A stretch of DNA of 64,000 nucleotides from Planctomycetota bacterium. GTDB taxonomy: Bacteria > Planctomycetota > UBA11346. A program made the position numbers and the translations under genes. Location: assembly GCA_016745075.1 (NCBI GenBank), contig JADGDD010000001.1:63125-127124 (forward strand). Reading direction: 5' to 3'. Below the pieces are notes generated by a model. The model was not told the origin of the DNA and searched no databases. It saw only the letters and a program-made list of their open reading frames with translations. Position 1 is the stretch's first letter. Every line of letters starts with the position of its first letter. This document shows, in pieces, positions 8,745-15,846 of this stretch.

Positions 8745-9794
8745 ATGACCGCCCCACCCTTCACCATCACCCCGGAGATTCTCTCCCTCGTCGCCAGTAT
8801 TGGCGAGCAGGTAGGGCGTTTGGAAGCGTCCTTGCCGCCGGAGCGGCAGCTCTTGTTGCGCCGAGCCAACCGCCTGCGCACGATCCAGGGCAGTCTGGCC
8901 ATCGAGGGCAACACCCTGAGCCTGGACCAGGTGACGGCGGTGGTCGAGGGCAAGCGAGTGCTGGGCACCGTCCGCGAGGTGCAGGAGGTACACGGAGCCG
9001 TTGCTGCCTACGAGGCTATGGGCGAGTGGGATTCGACTTCGCGTGATGACCTGCTGGCGGCACATGGGGTGCTGATGGCCGGTCTGGTCGATCAACCTGG
9101 GGCCTTTCGTTCCGGCAGTGCCGGCATTCAGCGTGGGGATGAGCTGGTGCATGTCGCTCCACCGGCTGCCAATGTGCGCGGATTCATGAACGACCTGCTG
9201 GCCTGGTTGGCGGCGAGCGATGACCACCCGCTGATCCAGGCCTGTGTCTTTCACTACGAGTTCGAGTTCATCCATCCTTTTGTCGATGGTAACGGCCGCA
9301 TGGGCCGCCTATGGCAGACCCTCATCCTGAGCCGCTGGAAGCTACTCTTCGCTCTGGTGCCGGTGGAAAGCATCGTTCATGATCATCAGCAGGGCTACTA
9401 CGAGGCTATCAACAGAAGTGATGGCGCTGGAAACTCGACGCCTTTTATCCTTTTTATGCTGGAGGCCATCCATGAAGCCTTGGGGGACCTGGCTAACACC
9501 CCACCAGCAAACCGGCCAGTTACCCCACCAGTTGATGATAAGGTGGCAGGTCTCTTACGCTTGATCAGGCATAAGAGCCTGGGCGCGCAGGCTATTCGCG
9601 AGGGTTTGGGCCTGAAGGACCGGACCTATGTCCGTAAGTCTTATCTGGACCGTGCTTTAAGCGAAGGTCTCATCGAACAGACGATACCAGACAAGCCCCA
9701 CAGCAGGAACCAGCAGTACCGATTGACCGAGCTCGGGCGGCGCGCACTACAGGAGTTATTGGCGATTGACGCAGAAGACCAGCCCAGGCGCTAG
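8745..9794 (+). CDS. fic: Fic family protein (class II, probable AMPylase)
   Basis: Fic enzymes usually transfer AMP from ATP to a hydroxyl group of a target protein. The canonical active-site motif HPFVDGNGRMGR is present (about residues 180-191 from this start) with catalytic His and the phosphate-binding loop intact. An N-terminal inhibitory helix SLAIEGN (about 45-51) fits the (S/T)xxxE(G/N) motif of class II Fic proteins, so activity is probably self-restrained. The last 90 residues look like a winged helix, with a proline-rich linker before it; direct DNA binding is therefore possible. ATG 8745 is preceded by GGAAGGG, whereas the in-frame TTG at 8724 lies inside the repeat array. It lies 148 nt after mrr, so it may have its own promoter. 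Its target is unknown. Confidence 0.93.
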   Translation: MTAPPFTITPEILSLVASIGEQVGRLEASLPPERQLLLRRANRLRTIQGSLAIEGNTLSLDQVTAVVEGKRVLGTVREVQEVHGAVAAYEAMGEWDSTSRDDLLAAHGVLMAGLVDQPGAFRSGSAGIQRGDELVHVAPPAANVRGFMNDLLAWLAASDDHPLIQACVFHYEFEFIHPFVDGNGRMGRLWQTLILSRWKLLFALVPVESIVHDHQQGYYEAINRSDGAGNSTPFILFMLEAIHEALGDLANTPPANRPVTPPVDDKVAGLLRLIRHKSLGAQAIREGLGLKDRTYVRKSYLDRALSEGLIEQTIPDKPHSRNQQYRLTELGRRALQELLAIDAEDQPRR

Positions 9795-9929
9795 GCCAAG
9801 GCGGTGAGTCACCAATTCAGGTCCACATAAAGGTAACACTTTGTGCAACTTCGCGTAGACCCATAGCCATGGCGTATTGCCCAGACAGGTGGAGAACCGT
9901 CTATCTGCTGTCCATGCTGGGGAGCCACT

Positions 9930-9968
9930 AAGCCTCTGTAAACATATTGTTTACAGAGGCTTTTTCTT
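9930..9968 (+). terminator. Intrinsic terminator after fic
   Basis: A 15-bp perfect stem, AAGCCTCTGTAAACA (9930-9944) pairing with TGTTTACAGAGGCTT (9948-9962) around a 3-nt loop, runs into a T-rich tail (TTTCTTT). It is the strongest terminator-like structure in the window and coincides with the drop in GC content. Confidence 0.85.
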
Positions 9969-10667
9969 TGGTGATAATTGTGGGAGTTGTTATTTATCTT
10001 CATCTGTTTTGTGAACAACCAATTAAGACTCTTTTGAGTTATTAACTAACAAGCCTTGTTCGTTGATAGGGGAGTAGTTCAAACTGTGTTGGAACTAAGG
10101 ATCTTGATGGCGTTATAGCATCAGTTCATAGTGCGTACTGTCCTTCAAAGTGAAACATGATGACTTTCTACTAATTTTGTGATAATTCACATCAAATTTG
10201 TTTTTCGGCCAATTGTTGAGTTGCATTATCTTTCTATATAATACTCGCCGATTTTTTTTCTGTCCATATGCTGTAAATGAAATTGCTAATTTGTTTTATC
10301 TTAGGTAATAAGTGGAAGGACTGTTTGGTAACGGAATTATATAGCAATAGCCTTTTTGATTATTGATTTGGCGAAGTTCATTACATTCAAGAAAGTGTTG
10401 GGGAAATTTATATCTATAGACAGGATTAGCTACTTTTACCACGAAAGCTTGCGGCAAGAGTACCCGTATGAGAAGAATTAGATGTTAGACTATCCTATCT
10501 ACGGTTCTTTTTCTTTAGGGAAAATCTGTTTTTAAGGATGAGGAATAGGTGGATATTTAAAAGAGAATGGATTGGTATCGGCTTCTTGTTATTGATGATT
10601 TAGCATTTGCGAGGTATAGTTAGACATAAATAAGTTAAGAGAGTGTGCTTTTGATTATGTGAATAAA

Positions 10668-10696
10668 TTGACATATGCTGTTTTTTAAAGTATAAT
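10668..10696 (+). promoter_or_regulatory. Consensus sigma-70 promoter
   Basis: TTGACA at 10668-10673 and TATAAT at 10691-10696 are separated by exactly 17 nt, a perfect match to the sigma-70 consensus. The predicted start near 10703 leaves a leader of about 170 nt before the ATG at 10875. The -10 box lies within a 26-nt perfect palindrome (10687-10712), so the promoter is probably regulated. Confidence 0.75.
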
Positions 10697-10712
10697 GATA
10701 TCATTATACTTT
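10687..10712. promoter_or_regulatory. 26-nt perfect palindrome over the -10 box (candidate operator)
   Basis: AAAGTATAATGAT is followed directly by its reverse complement ATCATTATACTTT. A 13+13 perfect palindrome placed over a -10 box and the likely transcription start is a plausible binding site for a dimeric repressor. Because the predicted start falls inside it, it would not be fully transcribed as an RNA hairpin from this promoter. An AT-only terminator for leftward or rightward transcripts is an alternative reading. Confidence 0.55.
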
Positions 10713-10874
10713 TTTGACTCCGTTCTTTTAGAAGCTTCTGCTATTCAAATAATTTTGAATGCTGAAGTGTTAATAGAGTACAGTTGAAGAGTGTGGGTAG
10801 GTGGACCGTAGGAATGGGTAGGAATTAAGCGGGATATTTGTTTTGATGGGAACATTTATATAAGGAGAGTTTGA

Positions 10875-12242
10875 ATGTTAGAGAAGTTAAGGATTATCTA
10901 TTCGATGCATAAAGTTAAATCGCATTTTATTCTTATTCTAATTGGAATACTATTATTCGTTCTGCCACCAAGCCTAGAGATTGAAACCTCTTTTCCTTTG
11001 TTAACAAATTTGTCTTTTGTGCTGGGGGCGGCATTCATTACATCTTCTATCATATTTTTTATAATAGGCGATTCTCATGATGCTGTCTTGGATGAACATA
11101 GGAAGTTGTTTAGCGACTTATATGAAAAGAGTAGCATCACTCAAGAGGCGAACGGTTTTGGCCTTTGCCAAATTGTTTTCCCTCGGTCTAATTTATGTTT
11201 TAAGGACCTGTTTGATAAAGTAGGGATTAAAAATATAGATATCTGTGGTGTAACACTTAAAACACCTCTATATTCAATGATTACATCTGGCCGTATGCTT
11301 GAGCTTCTTGAAAGTGGTGCTAATGTTAGAGTTTTATTATCTCACCCCGAATCTTCTTATTTATCAGCAAGAATGAAAAGTGAAGAAAATCATTCTTTGA
11401 AAGCAAACGTGGAGAGTGTGATACTCCGTTTGGTGGATCTTATTCAGACGACCTCTGACAGTATTAAGGGAAGTCTAGATGTGAATTATTTTGACGGATC
11501 AAAGGATAGTTTTTACCTGCGTATTGATGATTTGATTTACGTATATGGATATAGTTTTGGTCAAGATGCTAGTAACGAGCCTGTTTTTATCTATAAATTT
11601 AATTCTATTGGAGGAAATCATTTTACGAAAACATTTAACAAGAAATGGGAAGTGAGGTCGCATTTATCCGGTGAACAGCGTTTGATGGTTTTTTTATTCA
11701 GAGATTGGTTGAAAGACAATTGGTATAATGAATATGATAACTTAAATCAAGTTTTAAATATGGTTCAAAGGTTTTCATTGGAAAGAAATGGATGCCCAGC
11801 TAGTGCCGAGTTGTGTTTGGCTGCTTTAGCTCATGATGTGGAGCGCTGTCTTCCTCATAGAATTGTAAAGCCAAATATGGACCCTTCTTCTGCTGATTAT
11901 GATAGTGAATATGAGAAATATAAATTGAGTCATCAGCATAATTCTAGGGATAAATTCATTGAGTTATCAACGAAGTTGGGAATAAATAGTGATCTGTCTC
12001 AAAAAGCTTCTATTCTTATTGCTGATCATGATATTCCTTCTGGATTAAATATGTCTACAGATCTTGAAATTCTACGGGCAGCGGACGGATATGTTTTCTT
12101 TCTTAATGATATTAAGAAATATCGTGAAGTTAATGGGGAACAAAGATTGAGAAAAAAAGCCAAGTTTATGTGGCGGTTTACCGATAAAGACGTATTAAGG
12201 CATCCAGAGCTTCTAGAGTATAAGAGATATTTTGAGCTGTAG
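10875..12242 (+). CDS. Membrane protein with PLD-like and HD-type hydrolase domains
   Basis: Two N-terminal membrane helices (about residues 17-33 and 42-64) anchor a 455-residue protein. The middle part (about 95-260) resembles HKD-less phospholipase-D-like domains: FDKVGIKNIDICGVTLK, then ESGANVRVLLSHPESSYLSAR, and a final FNKKWEVRS. The C-terminal part resembles a divergent HD hydrolase: LAALAHDVERC carries the HD pair, HNSRDKF and IADHDIPSG supply further His/Asp, and LRAADGYVFFLNDIKKYR matches the closing helix of DUF4202-like HD proteins. The usual first His of the HD fold is not obvious. An AAGGAGA ribosome-binding site precedes the ATG. It overlaps the next gene by 11 nt. Substrate unknown; a sensor or phosphohydrolase at the inner membrane is inferred. 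Confidence 0.65.
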   Translation: MLEKLRIIYSMHKVKSHFILILIGILLFVLPPSLEIETSFPLLTNLSFVLGAAFITSSIIFFIIGDSHDAVLDEHRKLFSDLYEKSSITQEANGFGLCQIVFPRSNLCFKDLFDKVGIKNIDICGVTLKTPLYSMITSGRMLELLESGANVRVLLSHPESSYLSARMKSEENHSLKANVESVILRLVDLIQTTSDSIKGSLDVNYFDGSKDSFYLRIDDLIYVYGYSFGQDASNEPVFIYKFNSIGGNHFTKTFNKKWEVRSHLSGEQRLMVFLFRDWLKDNWYNEYDNLNQVLNMVQRFSLERNGCPASAELCLAALAHDVERCLPHRIVKPNMDPSSADYDSEYEKYKLSHQHNSRDKFIELSTKLGINSDLSQKASILIADHDIPSGLNMSTDLEILRAADGYVFFLNDIKKYREVNGEQRLRKKAKFMWRFTDKDVLRHPELLEYKRYFEL

Positions 12243-13332
12243 AGGTCTTCTTGTTCTTTCAGTTGAAACACTCTCCAAATATACTCTTGAATTATTTTCT
12301 TGTATACGGGATATTGCACAGGTTAATGTTTCTGGTTCTTTGATACCCAATGCTGGTTACATTAATTGCCATGGATGGATGTCGGGATTAGCTCCAGACG
12401 AATGTGGTCGCGCTTTCAGATACATATATCAAGATAGTAGTGTAGACCGTTGCGAAACACCAAGATGTTTGCCTTTACCAAGTAATGTTCCTTTAAATGT
12501 TTTAAATGTATTTGATTTTGCAGAAAGACAACAACTTGATGCGAATGACTATTGGAAACAACGTGGAGCTGACTATCTGACAGTATTTGAGTTTGCACAT
12601 AAGAAAGGCTTAACTCAGCATGTTTCTGTATGGCCAAATAGAATTAAGCTTGATGAGCTTAACGAATGGATTGTAGAAGGTGCGGTTTCTGGATCTGAAT
12701 TTATTTTTTGTGAAATAGGAGATGCAGATCCTGTTGCACATGAGTATGGGCCATCTTCTTCTGCCTATATGAGAATAGCCCAAGAAATAGATTCTGTTGT
12801 ACAATCTATTTTATTATCACATGAAAAATTCTTTCCAGAATACGATATATTGATTTTCGGAGATAATGGAATGACTCCTGTTAATGATTATGTAGATATT
12901 TGTTCGATACTCAAGGAATTGGGAGGAACTAAAACAAAATTTGATATGTTTATTGATTCGGTTATTGCAAGAGTTTGGTCAAAAGACCTTGGCTTTATTG
13001 AACGAGTGAATGAGTTTGATTGGGCTTCCCTTCCGACCATTCTTCTAGGTCAAGAGCTCAAAAGAAGCTTAGGGATGAATTTGGACAGAGTGGTTGTTGG
13101 TGATGTTGCAATTATGTCTACTCCTGGTGCTATGTTTTTTCCAAATTACTATAACGTAAAAAAGGAGCTTGGAACACACGGATACGGTGTTCTATCGGAT
13201 GAGGAACAGTCGTATTTTATACATTATTCTCCTTCTTCTTCTGATTCACACGAGTTGTTGCCAATTAAGATGCCATGTTTTTATAAACATATTTGTACTC
13301 TTCTTGATGGCGTGCTTAAGTGCAAATGCTAA
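12232..13332 (+). CDS. Alkaline-phosphatase-superfamily (NPP-like) protein with altered metal ligands
   Basis: A 366-residue protein with the layout of nucleotide pyrophosphatase/phosphodiesterases. It shows a first strand LLVLSVETLSKYT where the usual metal-binding Asp is Glu12, a nucleophile region IPNAGYINCHGWMSGLAPDECG at about 38-59 split around the active residue, D166-P-V-A-H170 followed by EYGP, FGDNGM at 209-214, and a late GTHGYG (H316). In typical members FGDNGM reads DHGM, so one metal-binding His is replaced by Asn212. No signal peptide is seen, so it is probably cytosolic. The start is a TTG inside the end of the preceding gene; coupling to that gene is likely. Function could be a phosphodiesterase with unusual metal use or a binding-only relative. 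Confidence 0.65.
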   Translation: MSCRGLLVLSVETLSKYTLELFSCIRDIAQVNVSGSLIPNAGYINCHGWMSGLAPDECGRAFRYIYQDSSVDRCETPRCLPLPSNVPLNVLNVFDFAERQQLDANDYWKQRGADYLTVFEFAHKKGLTQHVSVWPNRIKLDELNEWIVEGAVSGSEFIFCEIGDADPVAHEYGPSSSAYMRIAQEIDSVVQSILLSHEKFFPEYDILIFGDNGMTPVNDYVDICSILKELGGTKTKFDMFIDSVIARVWSKDLGFIERVNEFDWASLPTILLGQELKRSLGMNLDRVVVGDVAIMSTPGAMFFPNYYNVKKELGTHGYGVLSDEEQSYFIHYSPSSSDSHELLPIKMPCFYKHICTLLDGVLKCKC

Positions 13333-13666
13333 ATAACCATAAAGTTTTGAGCAATATTATCTGGTAATTAACTCTATCTATGCAAGGAATGACAAAAAAA
13401 GTTAAGTCTGTGCGGTTTTCGCATTTCAATGGCGATGTGTGTATCTCAATATTTAATAATTTGATACTGTTGGTTTTTATGTAATCATAGGCTTGTCATA
13501 AGAGTTCATTGCTAGAATATTGCTTTTTATCGCGTTGAGAGGTGTGCGTTCAACCTTTTGCTTAGTTTGAAGTGTGATTGTATTATTGGCTTTTCTACTA
13601 CAGTCATGGTAGACTATTGCGCATTTGCAAATTATCCATCACAATACTATGTTATAGGAGATTTGT
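13333..13666. other. AT-rich intergenic stretch
   Basis: About 330 nt without a gene. It contains no clear terminator for the upstream pair. Its 3' part carries the motif at 13605-13627 that recurs upstream of the next small gene. Nothing else was recognised. Confidence 0.6.
13605..13627 (+). promoter_or_regulatory. Shared upstream motif, copy 1
   Basis: CATGGTAGACTATTGCGCAT followed by TTG matches 14136-14156 (CATGGTAGAATTTGCTCATT plus T) with a single gap and few substitutions. It lies about 40-60 nt before the hemerythrin-like gene. Spacing between GG and GC (9 nt here, 8 nt in copy 2) does not fit sigma-54. It is a candidate alternative-sigma promoter or activator site. Confidence 0.45.
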
Positions 13667-14041
13667 ATGGAATTAGACCCTCATGTTTCATTAGAAGAAA
13701 ATCGTTATCTTGGTTTTGAAGTAGATATGATGCTAGAAGAAATAGAGACAATACTGAAACGCAATCCATTTTCTCCTCCTGAATCGTTGATTACCGATTG
13801 TGAGCGCCGTTTAGAACAACACTTTTATTTTGAAGAATATATGATGCGGAAATATTCTTTTGATGAAGAAAAAATAGAAGAACATGTGAATGACCATATG
13901 AATTTATTGAAAGCGGTGAATTCATTACGTAGTGAGTTTGGATTTGATCTGATTTCAATTGTTCGAAGTGCATACGAGATACATAAGCGACTGTATGATG
14001 CTTCTTTTTCTGATGAGCTTGAAAGGAGAATGGGGCTCTAA
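13667..14041 (+). CDS. Hemerythrin-like protein lacking the first iron ligand
   Basis: A 124-residue four-helix protein. The pattern of bacteriohemerythrin iron ligands is visible in helices B to D: H-F-Y-F-E-E-Y-M (His and Glu, about 47-53), HVNDH (about 74-78), and IHKRLYD (H and D separated by four residues, about 107-112). The opening helix reads EENRYLGFEVD where typical members have a D-E-Q-H-K-type His ligand. The first His is therefore missing, which leaves one iron position incomplete. An AGGAG sits 6 nt before the ATG. It may still bind one metal or sense oxygen or nitric oxide poorly. It stands alone and shares an upstream motif with the following small gene. Confidence 0.6.
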   Translation: MELDPHVSLEENRYLGFEVDMMLEEIETILKRNPFSPPESLITDCERRLEQHFYFEEYMMRKYSFDEEKIEEHVNDHMNLLKAVNSLRSEFGFDLISIVRSAYEIHKRLYDASFSDELERRMGL

Positions 14042-14135
14042 TTTTCATTGTGCCACTTCCTATTCTGAAGCTCCAATGTTCACAAAGTATAGGCGGTTAG
14101 GCTGCTCGTTCTCAAAAGTGGTCTGCAAGCAATAA

Positions 14136-14156
14136 CATGGTAGAATTTGCTCATTT
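14136..14156 (+). promoter_or_regulatory. Shared upstream motif, copy 2
   Basis: Second copy of the element seen at 13605-13627, here about 155 nt before the small gene at 14310. Conserved parts are CATGGTAGA, TTGC and CATTT. Its recurrence ahead of two neighbouring small genes suggests common control. Confidence 0.4.
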
Positions 14157-14309
14157 CATAACAAGACCTAGATCATGACGATACAGGTGCCAGCAGATGA
14201 TGGTAAGAAATGAGTCCAATTGCACTGATTTTCATGTAATGGGAACTGTTCCTATTGTATATGAAGTAAAGATGTTTTAACATGACTTACATATGCAAAG
14301 GAGGTTTTT

Positions 14310-14645
14310 GTGCGTTACGAGATGAACTCACTTTTTCAGGTTCGGGCAACAAGCTTTCAAAAATACCTTGATCGATCCAGCATGTATATTGATACGGTCT
14401 GCCGTTTATGTCAGACAATTTCTGATGTTACGAATCATGCTGCTTCTGATATGATGAAACGAAAAATTTCTTTATTAGAAAGGTTTTGCCGTAGAATTGG
14501 TCTTTGGCGGCTCGAACGTTTCTGTGGTGAATTGCGTGCATGCCTAGTATTACAAGAATTTGAATGCGGTTATGGCTTTCTTGAGAAAATGAGCGACGAA
14601 TTTGACTATGCATATGGTAAGATGGAGAGTCTGGTAGCTTGTTAA
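14310..14645 (+). CDS. Small helical protein, possible HPt-like fold without the phospho-His
   Basis: A 111-residue, predominantly helical protein. Residues about 50-108 follow the spacing of the second half of histidine-phosphotransfer domains: RRIGLWRLERFCGELRA resembles the segment after the HxLKG motif, followed by a leucine-rich helix. The expected His position is occupied by a non-His residue in the KISLLERF region, so phosphotransfer is unlikely. The start is a GTG preceded by a perfect AAAGGAGG at a good distance, which supports it as a real gene. Four of the residues are Cys spread along the chain. Family assignment is tentative. Confidence 0.4.
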   Translation: MRYEMNSLFQVRATSFQKYLDRSSMYIDTVCRLCQTISDVTNHAASDMMKRKISLLERFCRRIGLWRLERFCGELRACLVLQEFECGYGFLEKMSDEFDYAYGKMESLVAC

Positions 14646-15234
14646 GGCGTGGGCTTCCACAGCGTTACATAAGTAAGCAAGGGGCCATGCATATCAAAAT
14701 TATTCATGCTGTATGTTAGGTAGTGATATCAGCTTAGGATGAATGTGCTTAATCGAATAGCATTGTTTCTGTGGCAAACATAAGTTTTTTTCTTCAATGT
14801 AAAGTTAAGCTGATTTTGTAAATATTTGTGCAGGGTTGAATGGGCTGTTGTAACCAAAACGTATCTGAGATACTCGGAATTGTGTCTTCAAGGTATTTAT
14901 CCTTTTGGTACGGATCATTGTACCGTTTCTCATCAAGATTGATGTTTATAGTAATGCTGATGAGAGTGTAGAGTCTGCCCCACTTTTTCCCTCTAAAGAG
15001 TTTATGCTTGAAAAGAAATTTACTTTGTCTTTTTTAGTGAGGTTGATATGATTCCGCTACTGGTTTGTTTAATGTATCTTCACTTATAGCAAAAAGAGAG
15101 GTGTTGGAAGAAGATAAACAAGTGGATACCATGACCGTTGTCTCAATCCTTATTTTACATGTTCTGAAGAAAGTTCATGTTATTCTAGGGACAAATATTC
15201 TCTGCCAATCCTGACATTTTTTTAATTTAAAAAG
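14646..15234. other. Leader region before the ECF sigma gene
   Basis: Almost 600 nt with no gene that I can support. It contains a short GTATC-TGA-GATAC inverted repeat near 14860 and several short broken reading frames. The right end carries the long hairpin at 15207-15245 that overlaps the first possible start codon of the sigma factor. No obvious sigma-70 promoter was identified. Confidence 0.5.
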
Positions 15235-15245
15235 ATGTCAGGATT
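15207..15245 (+). promoter_or_regulatory. 17-bp hairpin enclosing the first start codon of the sigma gene
   Basis: AATCCTGACATTTTTTT (15207-15223) pairs with AAAAAGATGTCAGGATT (15229-15245), with one T:G position that is a wobble pair in RNA, around a 5-nt loop. The ATG at 15235-15237 is within the right arm. If translation starts there it is occluded; if it starts at 15277 the hairpin is a leader structure. Confidence 0.7.
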
Positions 15246-15846
15246 AACGGCGTCGTTTGTCTACACTATTGAAGCCATGAATGAAAAAGATGAAGTCGAG
15301 ATTTGCACAGAACTGCTGGTAGAAGATACTCTATCTGGTGAGCTGGATAAGTTTGGAGATCTGGTTGATCTCTACCAGTCGGATGTAGAGAGAGTAGTTG
15401 TGAAAATCCTAAGAAACCCTCGGGAAAAGGATGATTGGGTTCAGCAGACTTTTGTGAAAGCGTATGAGCACTTAGGGGAATTGAAGAATCCGGTTCGTTT
15501 TGGCCCTTGGGTCAAAAGTATCGCTAGAAACCTAATCTTGAATCACTTAAAGTCTGCCGCCTTGCATAAACAGCATCTCAGACTTTATCGTGACCATCTG
15601 GCGCTTATATATGCGGACCGAGGGCCGGACCGATACGAGGATGAGAGATCTGAACTACTCGAGCAATGTCGGGGCAAAATAAGTGATGACGCGAATCTTG
15701 CTCTGGACTTGCGTTATCGAGAAGGATTATCGATGTCCAACATCGCGGAAAAGATGGGCAAAAGTGTACAGGCTACTGAAAAGCTTCTTTCTCGGGTCCG
15801 AATGTCTTTGCGGGACTGTGTTGAAGCTAATCTGAGGACACCATGA
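15235..15846 (+). CDS. ECF-type RNA polymerase sigma factor
   Basis: A sigma-70 family extracytoplasmic-function sigma factor, redirecting RNA polymerase to a stress or surface regulon. Region 2 is clear (VDLYQSDVERVVVKIL, then DWVQQTFVKAYEHL and FGPWVKSIARNLILNHLKS). Region 4 is clear at the C-terminus (LDLRYREGLSMSNIAEKMGK, then TEKLLSRVRMSLRDC). The longest frame gives 203 residues; ATG 15277 would give 189. Neither start has a good ribosome-binding site, and the first is locked in a hairpin. It overlaps the FecR-like gene by 4 nt (ATGA), the classic sigma/anti-sigma arrangement. It likely controls the secreted-protein genes downstream. Confidence 0.92.
   Translation: MSGLTASFVYTIEAMNEKDEVEICTELLVEDTLSGELDKFGDLVDLYQSDVERVVVKILRNPREKDDWVQQTFVKAYEHLGELKNPVRFGPWVKSIARNLILNHLKSAALHKQHLRLYRDHLALIYADRGPDRYEDERSELLEQCRGKISDDANLALDLRYREGLSMSNIAEKMGKSVQATEKLLSRVRMSLRDCVEANLRTP

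Larger units (their letters stand above)
9795..10874. other. Gene-poor junction between GC-rich island and AT-rich chromosome
   Basis: Over 1 kb without a convincing gene. The first 130 nt keep the GC-rich character of the island and hold no recognisable feature before the terminator at 9930-9968. After that, base composition turns abruptly AT-rich. A 49-codon open stretch without a start codon (10332-10478, ending IDRISYFYHESLRQEYPYEKN-like then TAG) might be a decayed gene but I do not recognise it. The right part holds the promoter and palindrome of the next gene. No integrase, tRNA or insertion sequence was seen at this junction. Confidence 0.6.

Noticed and set aside
10687..10715. Palindrome plus T-run as an intrinsic terminator
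   Set aside because: The stem is purely AT-rich and sits on a perfect promoter; an operator is the better reading, though I cannot exclude a weak terminator.
13605..14156. Sigma-54 promoter reading of the shared motif
   Set aside because: The GG-to-GC distance is 9 and 8 nt in the two copies; sigma-54 needs 10, and it differs between copies.
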